A DNA stretch of 64,000 nucleotides from Pontibacter korlensis. GTDB taxonomy: Bacteria; Bacteroidota; Bacteroidia; Cytophagales; Hymenobacteraceae. Where the stretch lies: the NCBI RefSeq assembly GCF_000973725.1, contig NZ_CP009621.1, forward strand, positions 4,705,001 to 4,769,000, in the 5' to 3' direction. Shown here piece after piece: positions 1 through 8,625 of this stretch. The notes beneath the pieces were generated by a model. It saw nothing but the letters and a program-made list of their open reading frames with translations. It had not been told where the DNA came from and did not search any database. Every line of letters begins with the position of its first letter. Position 1 is the first letter of the stretch. The position numbers were made by a program, and so were the translations under genes.

Positions 1-431
1 CCGTGCAGGTCAAAGCCCATAAGGCCATTTAGCGCAAAGTTTCCTTCTCTGATGCGGTTATAAGCGCGGTGCGTTTTACGGTTAAGGGTAAGGATGAGCG
101 CCAGGGTATGTTCTGCCACTGCGTAAGGAGAATAGGCTGGCACACGAACCACTTTTATACCCAATTGTGCAGCAGCTTTAAGGTTTACGTTATTAAAACC
201 TGCGCAACGCAGTGCTACTAACTTTATTTCTACCTGTGCCAAGTGCTGAAGTACCTGCTTGTTTACCAGGTCATTCACAAAAACGCACACAGCCGTGCTA
301 CCCTTGGCCAGCACGGCTGTATTCTCGTTTAGCGGCACTTCCAGAAATTTAAGCTTGTGCCTGAAGTCTTTATTTGCCTCGCTAAAAAACTGCTGATCGT
401 ATACTTTGGTGTTGAAGAAAGTTACATTCAT
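1..431 (-). CDS. 2-hydroxyacid dehydrogenase (D-lactate dehydrogenase type), N-terminal part
   Basis: This is the N-terminal 143 codons of a D-isomer-specific 2-hydroxyacid dehydrogenase; the gene runs off the left edge. The protein starts MNVTFFNTKVYDQQFF and continues through the catalytic half with the family signatures ALRCAGFNNV (about residues 72-81) and VPAYSPYAVAEHTLAL (about 97-112), which bracket the substrate pocket and lead into the NAD-binding domain. Proteins with this pattern reduce pyruvate to D-lactate with NADH in the cytoplasm. The YSPYAVAEH form is typical of the LdhA/D-LDH branch rather than of glyoxylate reductases, but the NAD-binding half and catalytic Arg/Glu/His lie outside the window. 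The family call is firm and the exact substrate is inferred. It faces the same way as the second dehydrogenase gene further right but is separated from it by about 200 bases. Confidence 0.85.
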   Translation of the reverse strand, partial: MNVTFFNTKVYDQQFFSEANKDFRHKLKFLEVPLNENTAVLAKGSTAVCVFVNDLVNKQVLQHLAQVEIKLVALRCAGFNNVNLKAAAQLGIKVVRVPAYSPYAVAEHTLALILTLNRKTHRAYNRIREGNFALNGLMGFDLH

Positions 432-639
432 ACCACTAGCATTTAAGACATTGCTTATGGCTACTTACACCATAAGGCTGAATACTAAACCTTTACGTGG
501 AATTCTACCTGCAGGCTTAGTGCTGCAGCTTCGAAAGAATAAAACTGTAGTTACTAAGCCTGAATAAGTATAGCGGTATGAAAAATAAGACTGCACTTAT
601 TGCGCCTGAGGCACAATAAATCTTTATGAGGTGTAGAAA

Positions 640-1056
640 CTAGGAAGCAAACACCTCGTCTGCATTCTTGAATGCTTTGAACTCTAGCGGATTCCCACTC
701 AGGTCTAACACAAACATGGTAAGCTGTTCACCTGGTTTGCCCTCGTATCGCACGTGTGGCTTTACAACAAAGCGAATGTCGTGCTGCTCCAGTCTTTGCT
801 GTACTTTCTGAAACTGCTCATAGCTCAGGATACAGCCAAAGTGAGGTACCGGCACACTTACTCCATCCACCTTGCCGCAATAATCCAGCTCCGGGATATT
901 GTTGCTCACGTGGCCGGAAAGCTGATGACCGAAGAAGTCGAAATCAATCCAATGCTCAGTACTTCTCCCCTCCTGGCAACCTAATACTTCTACATAGAAC
1001 TTACGGGTGGAGTCTATATCCTTGATTTTAAAGGCGTAGTGGAACGCGTTATCCAT
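640..1056 (-). CDS. VOC (glyoxalase/bleomycin-resistance fold) family protein
   Basis: A 138-residue protein of the vicinal oxygen chelate superfamily. The N-terminus FHYAFKIKDIDSTRKFY is the usual first beta-alpha unit, and the C-terminal FVLDLSGNPLEFKAF contains the D-x-x-GN-x-(L/I)E(F/I)K signature with the metal-binding Glu of the paired beta-alpha-beta-beta-beta modules. A first-module metal-ligand His appears in HYAF. Length is normal for a single-chain VOC enzyme. It is cytoplasmic, with no signal peptide. The start codon lies one base from the stop of the upstream hydroxyacid reductase, so the two form an operon. That pairing suggests a role with 2-oxo or 2-hydroxy acids or aldehydes, but VOC folds serve many reactions and the substrate cannot be read from the sequence. 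Confidence 0.8.
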   Translation of the reverse strand: MDNAFHYAFKIKDIDSTRKFYVEVLGCQEGRSTEHWIDFDFFGHQLSGHVSNNIPELDYCGKVDGVSVPVPHFGCILSYEQFQKVQQRLEQHDIRFVVKPHVRYEGKPGEQLTMFVLDLSGNPLEFKAFKNADEVFAS

Positions 1057-1057
1057 A

Positions 1058-1987
1058 TTAATATCCTTTTTCTAGTGAAACAATGTTTAGTAGAGGCTCA
1101 TTTCGCTGTAGCCTGTCGTAGTTTTCCAGAACCTGGGCAACAGCAGATGCAGGATTGGTAACACTGGCAATGTGAGGCGTTACATGAATGGCGGGATGGT
1201 TCCAGAACACATGATCTTTCGGCAGCGGCTCTTCTCTGAACACATCCAGGCTGGCACCAGACAAATGCCCGTTGTCAATCATTTCTACCAGGTCATTGTC
1301 TACCAGGTGCTGTCCTCTTGCCACATTGATGACAAAGGCACCCTTTGGCAGCTTGTTGAAGGTCTCCTTGTTTAGGATGTCAGCCGTTTCGCTTGTAAGC
1401 GGCAGCAAACAAATGAGCACATCAGACTGAGCCAGGAAGGCATCAAGGTTGTCATCACCGGCATACACCTGTACACCTTCTATGTTTTTTGGTGTTCTGG
1501 CCCAACCAATAACATTAAAACCATTTTTGCTTAACTGCAAAGCGGCCTCTGCACCTAAAACGCCTACGCCCATCACTCCTACCGTAACATTTTCGTTTCT
1601 TAGGTAAGGCTGTGGCTTCCACTCTTTCGCCTGCTCTTTTGTTTTGTAGAAAGACAACCCACGCACATGGTTCAGCACCAGGGCAAGGGTAAAATTCGCC
1701 ATGTCCTTCGTCAGGTCAGCATCGGTAATACGCACAATAGTAGCTGCCTCAGGCAATTCAGGGTCTCTCAGAATATGGTCTACCCCGGCTCCCATAGAGG
1801 AAATACACTTCAGGTTTGGGAACTGCTTAAAAGCTCCCGGAGGATGATTCCAAGCCAGTGCAAATTCTACATCTTCTGTACTTGTAATTTCAGGATACAC
1901 CTGTAAGCTTAGTTCGGGACGTCTTTCCCGGAGCGCCTTTACCCAAGGAGTTACATCTTTCCCTTGGTTTACTATGATAATGGACAT
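1058..1987 (-). CDS. ghrA: Glyoxylate/hydroxypyruvate reductase A-like dehydrogenase
   Basis: A 309-residue D-isomer-specific 2-hydroxyacid dehydrogenase of the GhrA type, which reduces glyoxylate to glycolate and hydroxypyruvate to glycerate with NAD(P)H in the cytoplasm. The nucleotide-binding motif is GVMGVGVLGAEAA (about residues 139-151). Catalytic residues are seen as Arg in INVARGQHLV, Glu in DVFREEPLP and His in VTPHIASVT. The early motif SMGAGVDHIL (about 85-94) is characteristic of the GhrA branch. Length matches the family (about 310). It is the first gene of a two-gene operon with the VOC protein, one base apart. The symbol is assigned by motif similarity only. Confidence 0.85.
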   Translation of the reverse strand: MSIIIVNQGKDVTPWVKALRERRPELSLQVYPEITSTEDVEFALAWNHPPGAFKQFPNLKCISSMGAGVDHILRDPELPEAATIVRITDADLTKDMANFTLALVLNHVRGLSFYKTKEQAKEWKPQPYLRNENVTVGVMGVGVLGAEAALQLSKNGFNVIGWARTPKNIEGVQVYAGDDNLDAFLAQSDVLICLLPLTSETADILNKETFNKLPKGAFVINVARGQHLVDNDLVEMIDNGHLSGASLDVFREEPLPKDHVFWNHPAIHVTPHIASVTNPASAVAQVLENYDRLQRNEPLLNIVSLEKGY

Positions 1988-2271
1988 GAGATATCTTTTT
2001 GTTTTCGTTTGCCCCGCAAATGGAGATTAGCAAATATAACAGCTTTCCTTTACCATACAGGTAGGTACAGGTTAACTCTGCCCCTTTGAAGCATCTACAG
2101 CCACAGAAACATTTGGGTGAGGTTTGGGTTTATCAAAGCAAAACTCATCGGCACGCACAGCAGTAAAACCCTGGTGCAGCTACTACATTCAGCCTTAACG
2201 GGTATAGGAATGTTTAGTGATTGATCTAGCGCCCAGATTACATCTAAAATCAAAACTGACGTAAAATAACC

Positions 2272-3420
2272 ATGCCCCTAACTCGCGATATAACCTACCA
2301 GGCTGCCCGCGCAGTAGCAGAACAGCTTGAAACGCATTTTGCCCAGCATATAGAACAGGCACGCCAACAAGACAGCCAGGACTTAGCCACCGAGCCTGAT
2401 GCACAGGTAATCGAAGCCATCCTGGATACCGCTTTTTGGGCAAGCCTACGGCATGAGGAAGGGCACGCTACACGTGTCTCCCTGGCTTATCTTCCGCCTG
2501 AGCAAACTAAGCAACCTCTTCTGTTTGAAAAACCTTTGCCGTTTACCGCCAACATTTTAACCAAGATTGCACCTGGGGTGGAGCGTCCGGGTATACACCT
2601 TGGGGTATGGGGCGATGGAGACGAACTATATGTATGGGGAACCACGCGTAATATTCCCAGCCTGTGCTTTGTCGTTGATGTATCTGAGCCTGGTTTGCTC
2701 GTTATCAAGCACCGGCGCTTAGAAGGCTTCGGGAAGTTTGCCAACGTGGCCGTGCTAAAAGGAGATCGGGTAAAGGTGGTAGATGAAGGCCACAGCAATG
2801 TACCTGACTGCCCTGAGTTTCTCACCTCACTGCTAGGCTTTACGTCTCCCTCTGCCATGAACGATTCTGCCAATGTTCTGATTCAGCTGGCAGTTTCGAT
2901 GCGGGAGCATCGGCGTGGTGGCACCCTTTTGGTAGTGCCCTCCACCTCTACCACATGGCGTGAGTCTATCATGCAGCCTATACTTTATGCAGTTAATCCC
3001 GCTTTCGGTGGTTTAGCCGAGCTGATGCGGCAAGACGAAGAAAAGAAAAGCCGCAACGTGTGGCAAACAGCGCTTCGGCGCGAGGTTGATAGTATAGCAG
3101 GTTTAACAGCTATTGATGGCGCCACTATTATAAATGATGACTACGATTTATTAGCTTTCGGCACTAAAATAGGTAGACCTGTGGGCAATGCCCCCGTGGA
3201 GCAGGTACTGCTAACAGAGCCGATAATAGGCACCGAGGCAACCATTGTTCGCCCGTCGCACCTGGGTGGTACACGCCACCTATCGGCAGCACAGTTTGTA
3301 CAAGACCAACATGATACCTTGGCCCTTGTCGCCTCTCAGGATGGGCGTTTCACGATTTTCACCTGGTCGAAGTGCGAACAAATTGTTCAGGCACACCAGA
3401 TCGATGCCCTGCTACTCTAG
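2272..3420 (+). CDS. DACNV-type sensor protein with a C-terminal DisA_N-like (diadenylate cyclase) domain
   Basis: A 382-residue soluble protein. The C-terminal quarter has the two signature motifs of diadenylate cyclase (DAC, DisA_N) domains in the right order: DGATII at residues 282-287 and GGTRHLSA at 332-339, followed by ALVASQDGRFTIFTW, the usual ends-of-sheet strand. DAC enzymes join two ATP into cyclic di-AMP. The first about 200 residues resemble the putative sensor domain called DACNV that accompanies such cyclases in Bacteroidota; that name is from memory. In canonical DACs the second motif is GTRHR; here the last Arg is Leu (residue 337), so activity is not assured. No membrane segment or signal peptide is seen. 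It stands alone between divergent ghrA and the convergent hydrolase. It ends in TAG, showing that TAG is an ordinary stop here. Confidence 0.7.
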   Translation: MPLTRDITYQAARAVAEQLETHFAQHIEQARQQDSQDLATEPDAQVIEAILDTAFWASLRHEEGHATRVSLAYLPPEQTKQPLLFEKPLPFTANILTKIAPGVERPGIHLGVWGDGDELYVWGTTRNIPSLCFVVDVSEPGLLVIKHRRLEGFGKFANVAVLKGDRVKVVDEGHSNVPDCPEFLTSLLGFTSPSAMNDSANVLIQLAVSMREHRRGGTLLVVPSTSTTWRESIMQPILYAVNPAFGGLAELMRQDEEKKSRNVWQTALRREVDSIAGLTAIDGATIINDDYDLLAFGTKIGRPVGNAPVEQVLLTEPIIGTEATIVRPSHLGGTRHLSAAQFVQDQHDTLALVASQDGRFTIFTWSKCEQIVQAHQIDALLL

Positions 3421-3456
3421 TGGGTAAAGGGCCGAAAAGTATAGTGCGATTAGAAA

Positions 3457-4743
3457 CTAATAACTAAGCTTAAACCTCTCCAGGTTGGGCAGGTGCTTCT
3501 TCTTACGCTTTAACTCATACTGATAAAATGCCTGCCCCAGGTTTTTCATAAAAGGAAAACCCACCTCATCGTACTGGGAGTTGTCGTTGTTAAAGATCTC
3601 ATCTTCATCTACAAAAACGACAGCTGTAAGCATGAACTCCACATTGTTTTCAAAATCCACGATGTAGGCATTGTCAATCATAAAGCCGTATGCATAGCCA
3701 ATCTTGTTAAAGATGCGGATGTTCTCAGGCAGTCGTTTTTTGTCGTCGCCAAACATCAGGAACTTAACATAGCTGTCGGGATATTCCTTTGGCTCATACT
3801 TTGGATAATCGCTCTCTCGCGGCAGCATCGACATGTACCGGTACAGGAAAGTATAATCCTCTGGCTGTAGATTAAACCGATGCTGCGCAGGCACCGCCTC
3901 CGGGAAAAGGATACTCTTTAAAATGCCCTGCAATACTTCTACCGAGATATAATTTTTAGCTGAGAAATCCATCGGCTGGTTTACCAGCTCATCCCCCTTA
4001 TAGTATCCTTTTCCCAGGAACACCTCCTTCAGTGGGCTTGGCTTTGGGTTGGCATTATTGGTAAGCGGCTGCTGATACACAATTCGCTCACCATCAAAAA
4101 ACGTGAAGGGGTTGGTATGACTGTTCTCGTCCGGGCTCAGGAATATAGACAGCCTGTGCGAAAGCCGTACATTCTCAAAGCCTTTTTCGTGCAGCCCTTG
4201 ATTCAGCTGCTCCTGCCCCAAAAATTCGTACAGCCTGTTATAGGCATCGTTGTCGCTCACCAGCAACACTTTCTTGATGTAGTGCGCTACGGACGGCAGG
4301 TTGTTTTGGGAAGTGCTGTCCGCAATTACAGCAGACTGTCCTGCATAGGCGCTGTCAATCCTGAGTGCCGTGTGTTTGTTGAGCCCCTCCTTGTTTAACT
4401 CGTTCAGCTTCTCCAATGCCAAAGCTGCCGCAGGTAGTTTTACAGTGCTAGCCGGGTAAAAATACTCCTGTGGGCTTACCCGGTAACTGTAAGAGGTGAA
4501 GTGGGGTTTGTTCTGCGCATCCCGATCTATCTGAGTATACAGGATCTGCACCCTATACTTTTCAGGATTCTGAAGTATAGCCCCAAACTGTTCCGGGTGC
4601 TGCTTCATTATTTTCTGAACCAGCTTCTTCTTTTTTACCTGCTGTGCCGAAGCGGGTAAAACCATAAAACAGAGCGCAGAGGCAAGTATAAATCCAGTTA
4701 CCAGAGGTAGACGCAGGTGCAAGGGCGTAGAGGTGGTTTTCAT
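3457..4743 (-). CDS. Secreted serine hydrolase of the class A beta-lactamase-like family
   Basis: A 428-residue protein with an N-terminal signal peptide (hydrophobic stretch about residues 13-33, ending PASAQ), so periplasmic or exported. The penicillin-recognising serine fold is shown by the active-site motif S99-T-V-K102 in YPASTVKLPAA, the SDN loop at 163-165 in LVSDNDAYN, and a KIG triad version of K-T-G in FNKIGYAYGF. It is longer than true class A beta-lactamases (about 290), with insertions between the SDN and KIG motifs. In Bacteroidota such proteins are usually annotated only as serine hydrolases; peptidoglycan-related or beta-lactam activity is possible but not shown. It is transcribed towards the DAC-domain gene with a 36-base gap and no strong shared hairpin. 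Confidence 0.8.
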   Translation of the reverse strand: MKTTSTPLHLRLPLVTGFILASALCFMVLPASAQQVKKKKLVQKIMKQHPEQFGAILQNPEKYRVQILYTQIDRDAQNKPHFTSYSYRVSPQEYFYPASTVKLPAAALALEKLNELNKEGLNKHTALRIDSAYAGQSAVIADSTSQNNLPSVAHYIKKVLLVSDNDAYNRLYEFLGQEQLNQGLHEKGFENVRLSHRLSIFLSPDENSHTNPFTFFDGERIVYQQPLTNNANPKPSPLKEVFLGKGYYKGDELVNQPMDFSAKNYISVEVLQGILKSILFPEAVPAQHRFNLQPEDYTFLYRYMSMLPRESDYPKYEPKEYPDSYVKFLMFGDDKKRLPENIRIFNKIGYAYGFMIDNAYIVDFENNVEFMLTAVVFVDEDEIFNNDNSQYDEVGFPFMKNLGQAFYQYELKRKKKHLPNLERFKLSY

Positions 4744-4981
4744 AGTTGTATTTGATCTTCAGCATCAAGATACAAAGCTTTTCCAATTTCCCTATTTTGT
4801 TCTGCTTTTCAGTCCTGCCCAAAGTATAGCAACAAAACCTGCTCTATCGTGTCATTCTTAAGAGATCCTTGTTATTTTACCTCTTGATTTTAACCTACCA
4901 CAGTGTGCTTTACTACCAAGCATGTATCAGTTCCAGTTAAAGCCTGTGGTGTCAAAACAAGAATTTCGACTCTTCATCTGT

Positions 4982-6433
4982 ATGAATCACTTTACTGCAC
5001 AAGTTTCTACACTGCCTATCACCAAAGTAGCTAAACAAGCTTTTGATTTATTTTCTACTTATAAAGAACCAGCATTACAGCACCGCCGGTTTAAGCATCG
5101 AGACATTGTGCCATTGATAGAGCAGCTAAAGCAGCAGCCTGTTTTTGATGTGCAGGTAGTGGGCAAATCTGTAGAGCAGCGGGACATATATATGGTGAAA
5201 GCGGGCTCCGGGAAAACAAAAGTGATGCTCTGGTCACAGATGCATGGCGATGAGCCCACCGCCACCATGGCTCTCTTCGACCTTTTCAATTTTCTGCAGC
5301 AACCAGGCAAGCTAGCGTCACTACAGCAACACATACTGGAGAACGTGACACTTTACATAGTGCCCATGCTGAACCCTGATGGTGCCGAGAAGTATATGCG
5401 CCGCAATGCATTGGAAGTAGACCTGAACCGGGATGCACTACGACTACAGAGTCCAGAGGCGCGCTTACTGAAAGACCTGCGTGATACCATCAGTCCTGAG
5501 TTTGGCTTTAACCTTCACGACCAGAGCCGTTACTATACCGTGGGCAATACCTCTAAGCCAGCCACTATCTCCTTCCTGGCTCCAGCTTTTGATCATGCCC
5601 AAACCGTGGATAGCGTGCGAGGCAGCGCCATGCGTACCATTGTAGGGATGAATGAGGCTTTGCAGGAAATTATTCCGGAGCAGGTGGCTAAGTATTCCGA
5701 CGAGCACGAACCTCGGGCATTTGGCGACAACATACAGAAGTGGGGCACTAGTGTTATTCTGATTGAGTCCGGCGGCTATCCTAAGGACCCTGAGAAGCAG
5801 TACATCCGACAGCTCAACTTTGCCTCTATTCTGTCTGCCCTACACCTGATAGCTGGCAACGGCTACGAAGACTATGAGCAGGAAGACTACTACAAGATTC
5901 CTGAGAATGCGCGCAATCTCTATGACCTGGTGCTGCGAAACGTGCGCTATAACCGAAGCGGCCAGGATGCTATGCTAGATGTAGGCATCTTTAGGGATGA
6001 GATAGATGCGCCTGTAGGCAAGGGCTACTATTTGAGAGGGTTTGTGGATGAAATTGGTGACATGAGTGTGTTTAGCGGCTACGAAGAGTTAGATGCTGAT
6101 GGCCTCACTTTAGTACCTGGTAAAGTATACGAAAAGCCTGTGAACTGTTTGGCAGATCTCACTCCTGACTTGGCTAATGATTTACTGTCTAAAGGCTACA
6201 CGACAGTAAAGCTGGAAACGCTTCCTGCAGCTATTGAAAGTATAAATCCTTTAGAACTCCCTTTGAATGTGATGAGCGCAGCTGCTGAGATAAACCATGA
6301 ACTAAGCCTGAATGGCGATGCCAACTTCAGCCTACAGAATGTAAACGGAGAGGTACTTTATGCTGTCGTAAACGGTTTCTTGTACGATGTACAAGCTGAA
6401 AAAACGGAGCAGCTTCATGGCCTGGTGCTGTAA
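4982..6433 (+). CDS. M14 family zinc carboxypeptidase-like protein
   Basis: A zinc peptidase of family M14, 483 residues from the chosen start. Zinc ligands are seen in QMHGDEPTA (H88 and E91) and in FGFNLHDQSR (third His), with substrate-binding Asn-Arg in DLNRD and the catalytic Glu in LIESGGYPKD. A C-terminal region of about 170 residues follows the peptidase domain and has no motif I recognise. No signal peptide is visible, so it may act in the cytoplasm on peptides or peptidoglycan fragments. An in-frame ATG lies 60 bases upstream (4922); I prefer 4982 because the extra residues look unrelated to the fold and no ribosome site supports either start. A hairpin terminator follows the gene. 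Confidence 0.8.
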   Translation: MNHFTAQVSTLPITKVAKQAFDLFSTYKEPALQHRRFKHRDIVPLIEQLKQQPVFDVQVVGKSVEQRDIYMVKAGSGKTKVMLWSQMHGDEPTATMALFDLFNFLQQPGKLASLQQHILENVTLYIVPMLNPDGAEKYMRRNALEVDLNRDALRLQSPEARLLKDLRDTISPEFGFNLHDQSRYYTVGNTSKPATISFLAPAFDHAQTVDSVRGSAMRTIVGMNEALQEIIPEQVAKYSDEHEPRAFGDNIQKWGTSVILIESGGYPKDPEKQYIRQLNFASILSALHLIAGNGYEDYEQEDYYKIPENARNLYDLVLRNVRYNRSGQDAMLDVGIFRDEIDAPVGKGYYLRGFVDEIGDMSVFSGYEELDADGLTLVPGKVYEKPVNCLADLTPDLANDLLSKGYTTVKLETLPAAIESINPLELPLNVMSAAAEINHELSLNGDANFSLQNVNGEVLYAVVNGFLYDVQAEKTEQLHGLVL

Positions 6434-6456
6434 ACTGTAACCTCAAAAATCTTCTG

Positions 6457-6492
6457 AAAACCATTGGCCCTACGCTCAGGTCAATGGTTTTT
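6457..6492 (+). terminator. Rho-independent terminator after the M14 peptidase gene
   Basis: The inverted repeat AAAACCATTGGCC / GGTCAATGGTTTTT has one G-T pair, a nine-base loop and a T-run on the plus strand. It lies 24 bases after the peptidase stop and separates it from the next membrane-protein gene. Confidence 0.8.
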
Positions 6493-6545
6493 CTTATGGC
6501 AGCTTTGTAACTTACAGGCTAAATCTAACCCAACCAACCTTTAAA

Positions 6546-7778
6546 ATGGTTTTAAACTACCTGTGGGCAGCCTTCTTTCTGATTGCCTTTGTTATTGCTC
6601 TTTTTCAGCTTATCTTTTTTCAGGATGTAGATATTTTCCAGAAGCTGGTTGCCAGTACCTTTGATAACGCTAAGCTCGGTTTTGAAATCTCACTCGGCCT
6701 TACAGGCGTAATGACCTTGTGGTTGGGCCTGATGAAAGTAGGTGAACGCGGCGGTGTAGTGGCTATACTTGCGCGACTGGTGGGGCCTTTCTTTCATCGC
6801 CTGTTTCCGGAAATCCCCAACAACCACCCCGTTTATGGCTCCATACTCATGAACTTCTCTGCAAACATGCTGGGACTGGATAATGCGGCTACACCTTTGG
6901 GTCTAAAGGCCATGAAGGAGATGCAGGAGCTCAACCCTGATAAGGAAACTGCATCGAATGCTCAGATCATGTTCCTGGTGCTGAATACCTCCGGCTTAAC
7001 CATTATTCCTATCAGTATCATGGTGTTCCGGGCGCAGTTAGGTGCAGCCGACCCTTCCGACATTTTTATACCTATACTTCTTGCTACCTTTTTCTCTACT
7101 GTGGTTGGCCTTATAGCAGTAGCACTGTACCAGCGCATTAACTTATTTGACAAAGTAATCTTAGCCTACCTCGGCACGCTACTAGTGCTTATCGGGGGGC
7201 TGATTTATTACTTCTCCATTATTCCGCAGGAGCAGGTAAGTGTTATCTCGACTGTAGCTAGTAATGTGATTTTGTTCTCTATCATTATCTCTTTTATAGG
7301 ACTGGCCCTTGCACGCAAAGTGAATGTGTACGAAGCGTTTATAGAGGGAGCAAAAGAAGGTTTCTCAGTGGCTATCACCATCATACCTTACCTGGTGGCT
7401 ATACTTGTTGCTATTGGTGTTTTTAGAACCTCCGGCGCGCTGGACATGCTAGTGGATGGCATAGGTTACCTGATAGGTCTTACTGGTATGAATACAGACT
7501 TCGTACCTGCCTTGCCAGTTGCCTTTATGAAGCCCCTGAGCGGAAGCGGAGCCAGAGGTCTTATGGTTGAGGCGATGACCAATTATGGAGTAGATTCTTT
7601 TGTAGGGCGAATGTCTTCAGTTTTCCAGGGCTCAACTGAAACCACCTTTTATGTGCTGGCTGTGTACTTCGGGTCTGTCGGTGTTCGCAGGTCCAGATAT
7701 GCTCTTACCTGCGGCTTAATAGCCGACTTTGCCGGAGTGATAGCTGCCATTTTTATTGCTTACCTGTTTTTCCATTAA
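6546..7778 (+). CDS. Nucleoside-recognition (Gate) domain membrane protein, fused SpmA/SpmB-like
   Basis: A 410-residue inner-membrane protein with about ten hydrophobic segments. It carries two Gate/nucleoside-recognition modules arranged like a fusion of the spore maturation proteins SpmA and SpmB: the first around NFSANMLGLDNAATPLGLKA (about residues 101-120) and the second around PVAFMKPLSGSGARGLM (about 325-341) with VFQGSTETTFYVLAVYFG following. Non-sporulating Bacteroidota commonly carry this fusion. Its transported or bound ligand is not established. It is a single gene between two terminators, with its start about 54 bases after the upstream hairpin. Confidence 0.85.
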   Translation: MVLNYLWAAFFLIAFVIALFQLIFFQDVDIFQKLVASTFDNAKLGFEISLGLTGVMTLWLGLMKVGERGGVVAILARLVGPFFHRLFPEIPNNHPVYGSILMNFSANMLGLDNAATPLGLKAMKEMQELNPDKETASNAQIMFLVLNTSGLTIIPISIMVFRAQLGAADPSDIFIPILLATFFSTVVGLIAVALYQRINLFDKVILAYLGTLLVLIGGLIYYFSIIPQEQVSVISTVASNVILFSIIISFIGLALARKVNVYEAFIEGAKEGFSVAITIIPYLVAILVAIGVFRTSGALDMLVDGIGYLIGLTGMNTDFVPALPVAFMKPLSGSGARGLMVEAMTNYGVDSFVGRMSSVFQGSTETTFYVLAVYFGSVGVRRSRYALTCGLIADFAGVIAAIFIAYLFFH

Positions 7779-7800
7779 AAGATGTAGGTGGTAAAATTTA

Positions 7801-7847
7801 TAAACAGACAGGACGCTTACTATAGCAGCAATCGTCCTGTCTGTTTA
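7801..7847. terminator. Bidirectional terminator between convergent genes
   Basis: A perfect 15-bp stem, TAAACAGACAGGACG and its complement, with a 17-base loop. It serves the SpmA/B-like gene on the plus strand and overlaps the stop codon of the small minus-strand gene. Confidence 0.75.
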
Positions 7848-8054
7848 TGCCCACTTTTCCTTTAATGCGTTTCGCTTCTTTTGTGCTTTAATGTGCTGCT
7901 TTCTTAGAGCTTTTATGGACTTTTTAAGCGCTGCAATATCGTGTAGCAAAACAACTGGTGCTTTTCTTTTAGAACCAACGGGCTGCTGCTTGTAAAGCAA
8001 TTTCTGCTTTAAGGCCATTTCTTTTTCTAACACTTCTATTGCCTCGCTATTCAT
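7845..8054 (-). CDS. Small basic coiled-coil protein of unknown function
   Basis: A 69-residue, lysine-rich protein predicted to be almost entirely helical, for example EVLEKEMALKQKLLYKQQ at the N-terminus and IAALKKSIKALRKQHIKAQ later, with heptad-like spacing of Leu, Ile and Ala. No signal peptide or membrane segment. It ends inside the shared bidirectional terminator, as expected of a real gene. I do not recognise a family. The deleted mobile element sits 60 bases upstream of the start and may have displaced the native promoter. Confidence 0.55.
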   Translation of the reverse strand: MNSEAIEVLEKEMALKQKLLYKQQPVGSKRKAPVVLLHDIAALKKSIKALRKQHIKAQKKRNALKEKWA

Positions 8055-8113
8055 GGTTGATAACTTTGAATATAGTACTCGCCTTTGTTACTGAAGTGGC
8101 ATTATAGAGCTAT

Positions 8114-8625
8114 TTGACATTCCCACCGCTAAAGCAGGTTGGATTCCTGGGCTACCTGGCTACTGCGACCGTATATCTCCCAAGCTGAAACGGTCTGCCC
8201 GACCGCCTTATTTCTTATATTACTAGCTGCTGACGCATCCCGGTGCAGGGCATGTTTGCTGCAGCAAAGGTAACAGCCGGCAAGTGCAGGCGGTAGAACA
8301 TAGGGTAAGATCTAACCCAACAAAAGTGAAGGAATGTCGCACCACCTCCAGAGCGTCTTTGCCCACATCGACGCCCAGGTTCTGACAGAGTAAATTCTTC
8401 ATAGCTGAAAGGGGCTTAAGTGGACAAAGAACATTCATCTTCCGGGCCTACACTCACTCATGCCTGCGGATGGGGCAGCCGCTAGGTACTGTCCAGGCTT
8501 TTAAGATGAAGAGAAAGGGAAGGGCTTTCTCCTTCCCTTTCTCTTAGCTTACGTTTAAGAGCCTGATAAAATTGCACATCGGCTTATACTGCCAAAGATA
8601 TGAGTGCCAGGGCTTTCTTTGGCAT
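8114..8625 (-). mobile_element. 512-bp deletion derivative of the IS110 + tnpB composite, inverted
   Basis: Read on the minus strand, this segment matches the ends of the composite at 25034-27901 with only scattered differences. From 8625 down to about 8341 it equals the IS110 left end plus the first about 20 transposase codons. From 8345 to 8239 it equals the region before tnpB, and from 8241 to 8114 it equals the tnpB 3' end and right end. Two deletions explain it. One joins GTGGT at 25357-25361 to GTGGT at 26620-26624. The other joins GGG near 26724 to GGG near 27773. The left-end hairpin AAGAGAAAGGGAAGG is kept at 8509-8545 with a 7-base loop instead of 48. No intact protein remains, so movement would need proteins supplied from elsewhere. 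Confidence 0.85.
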
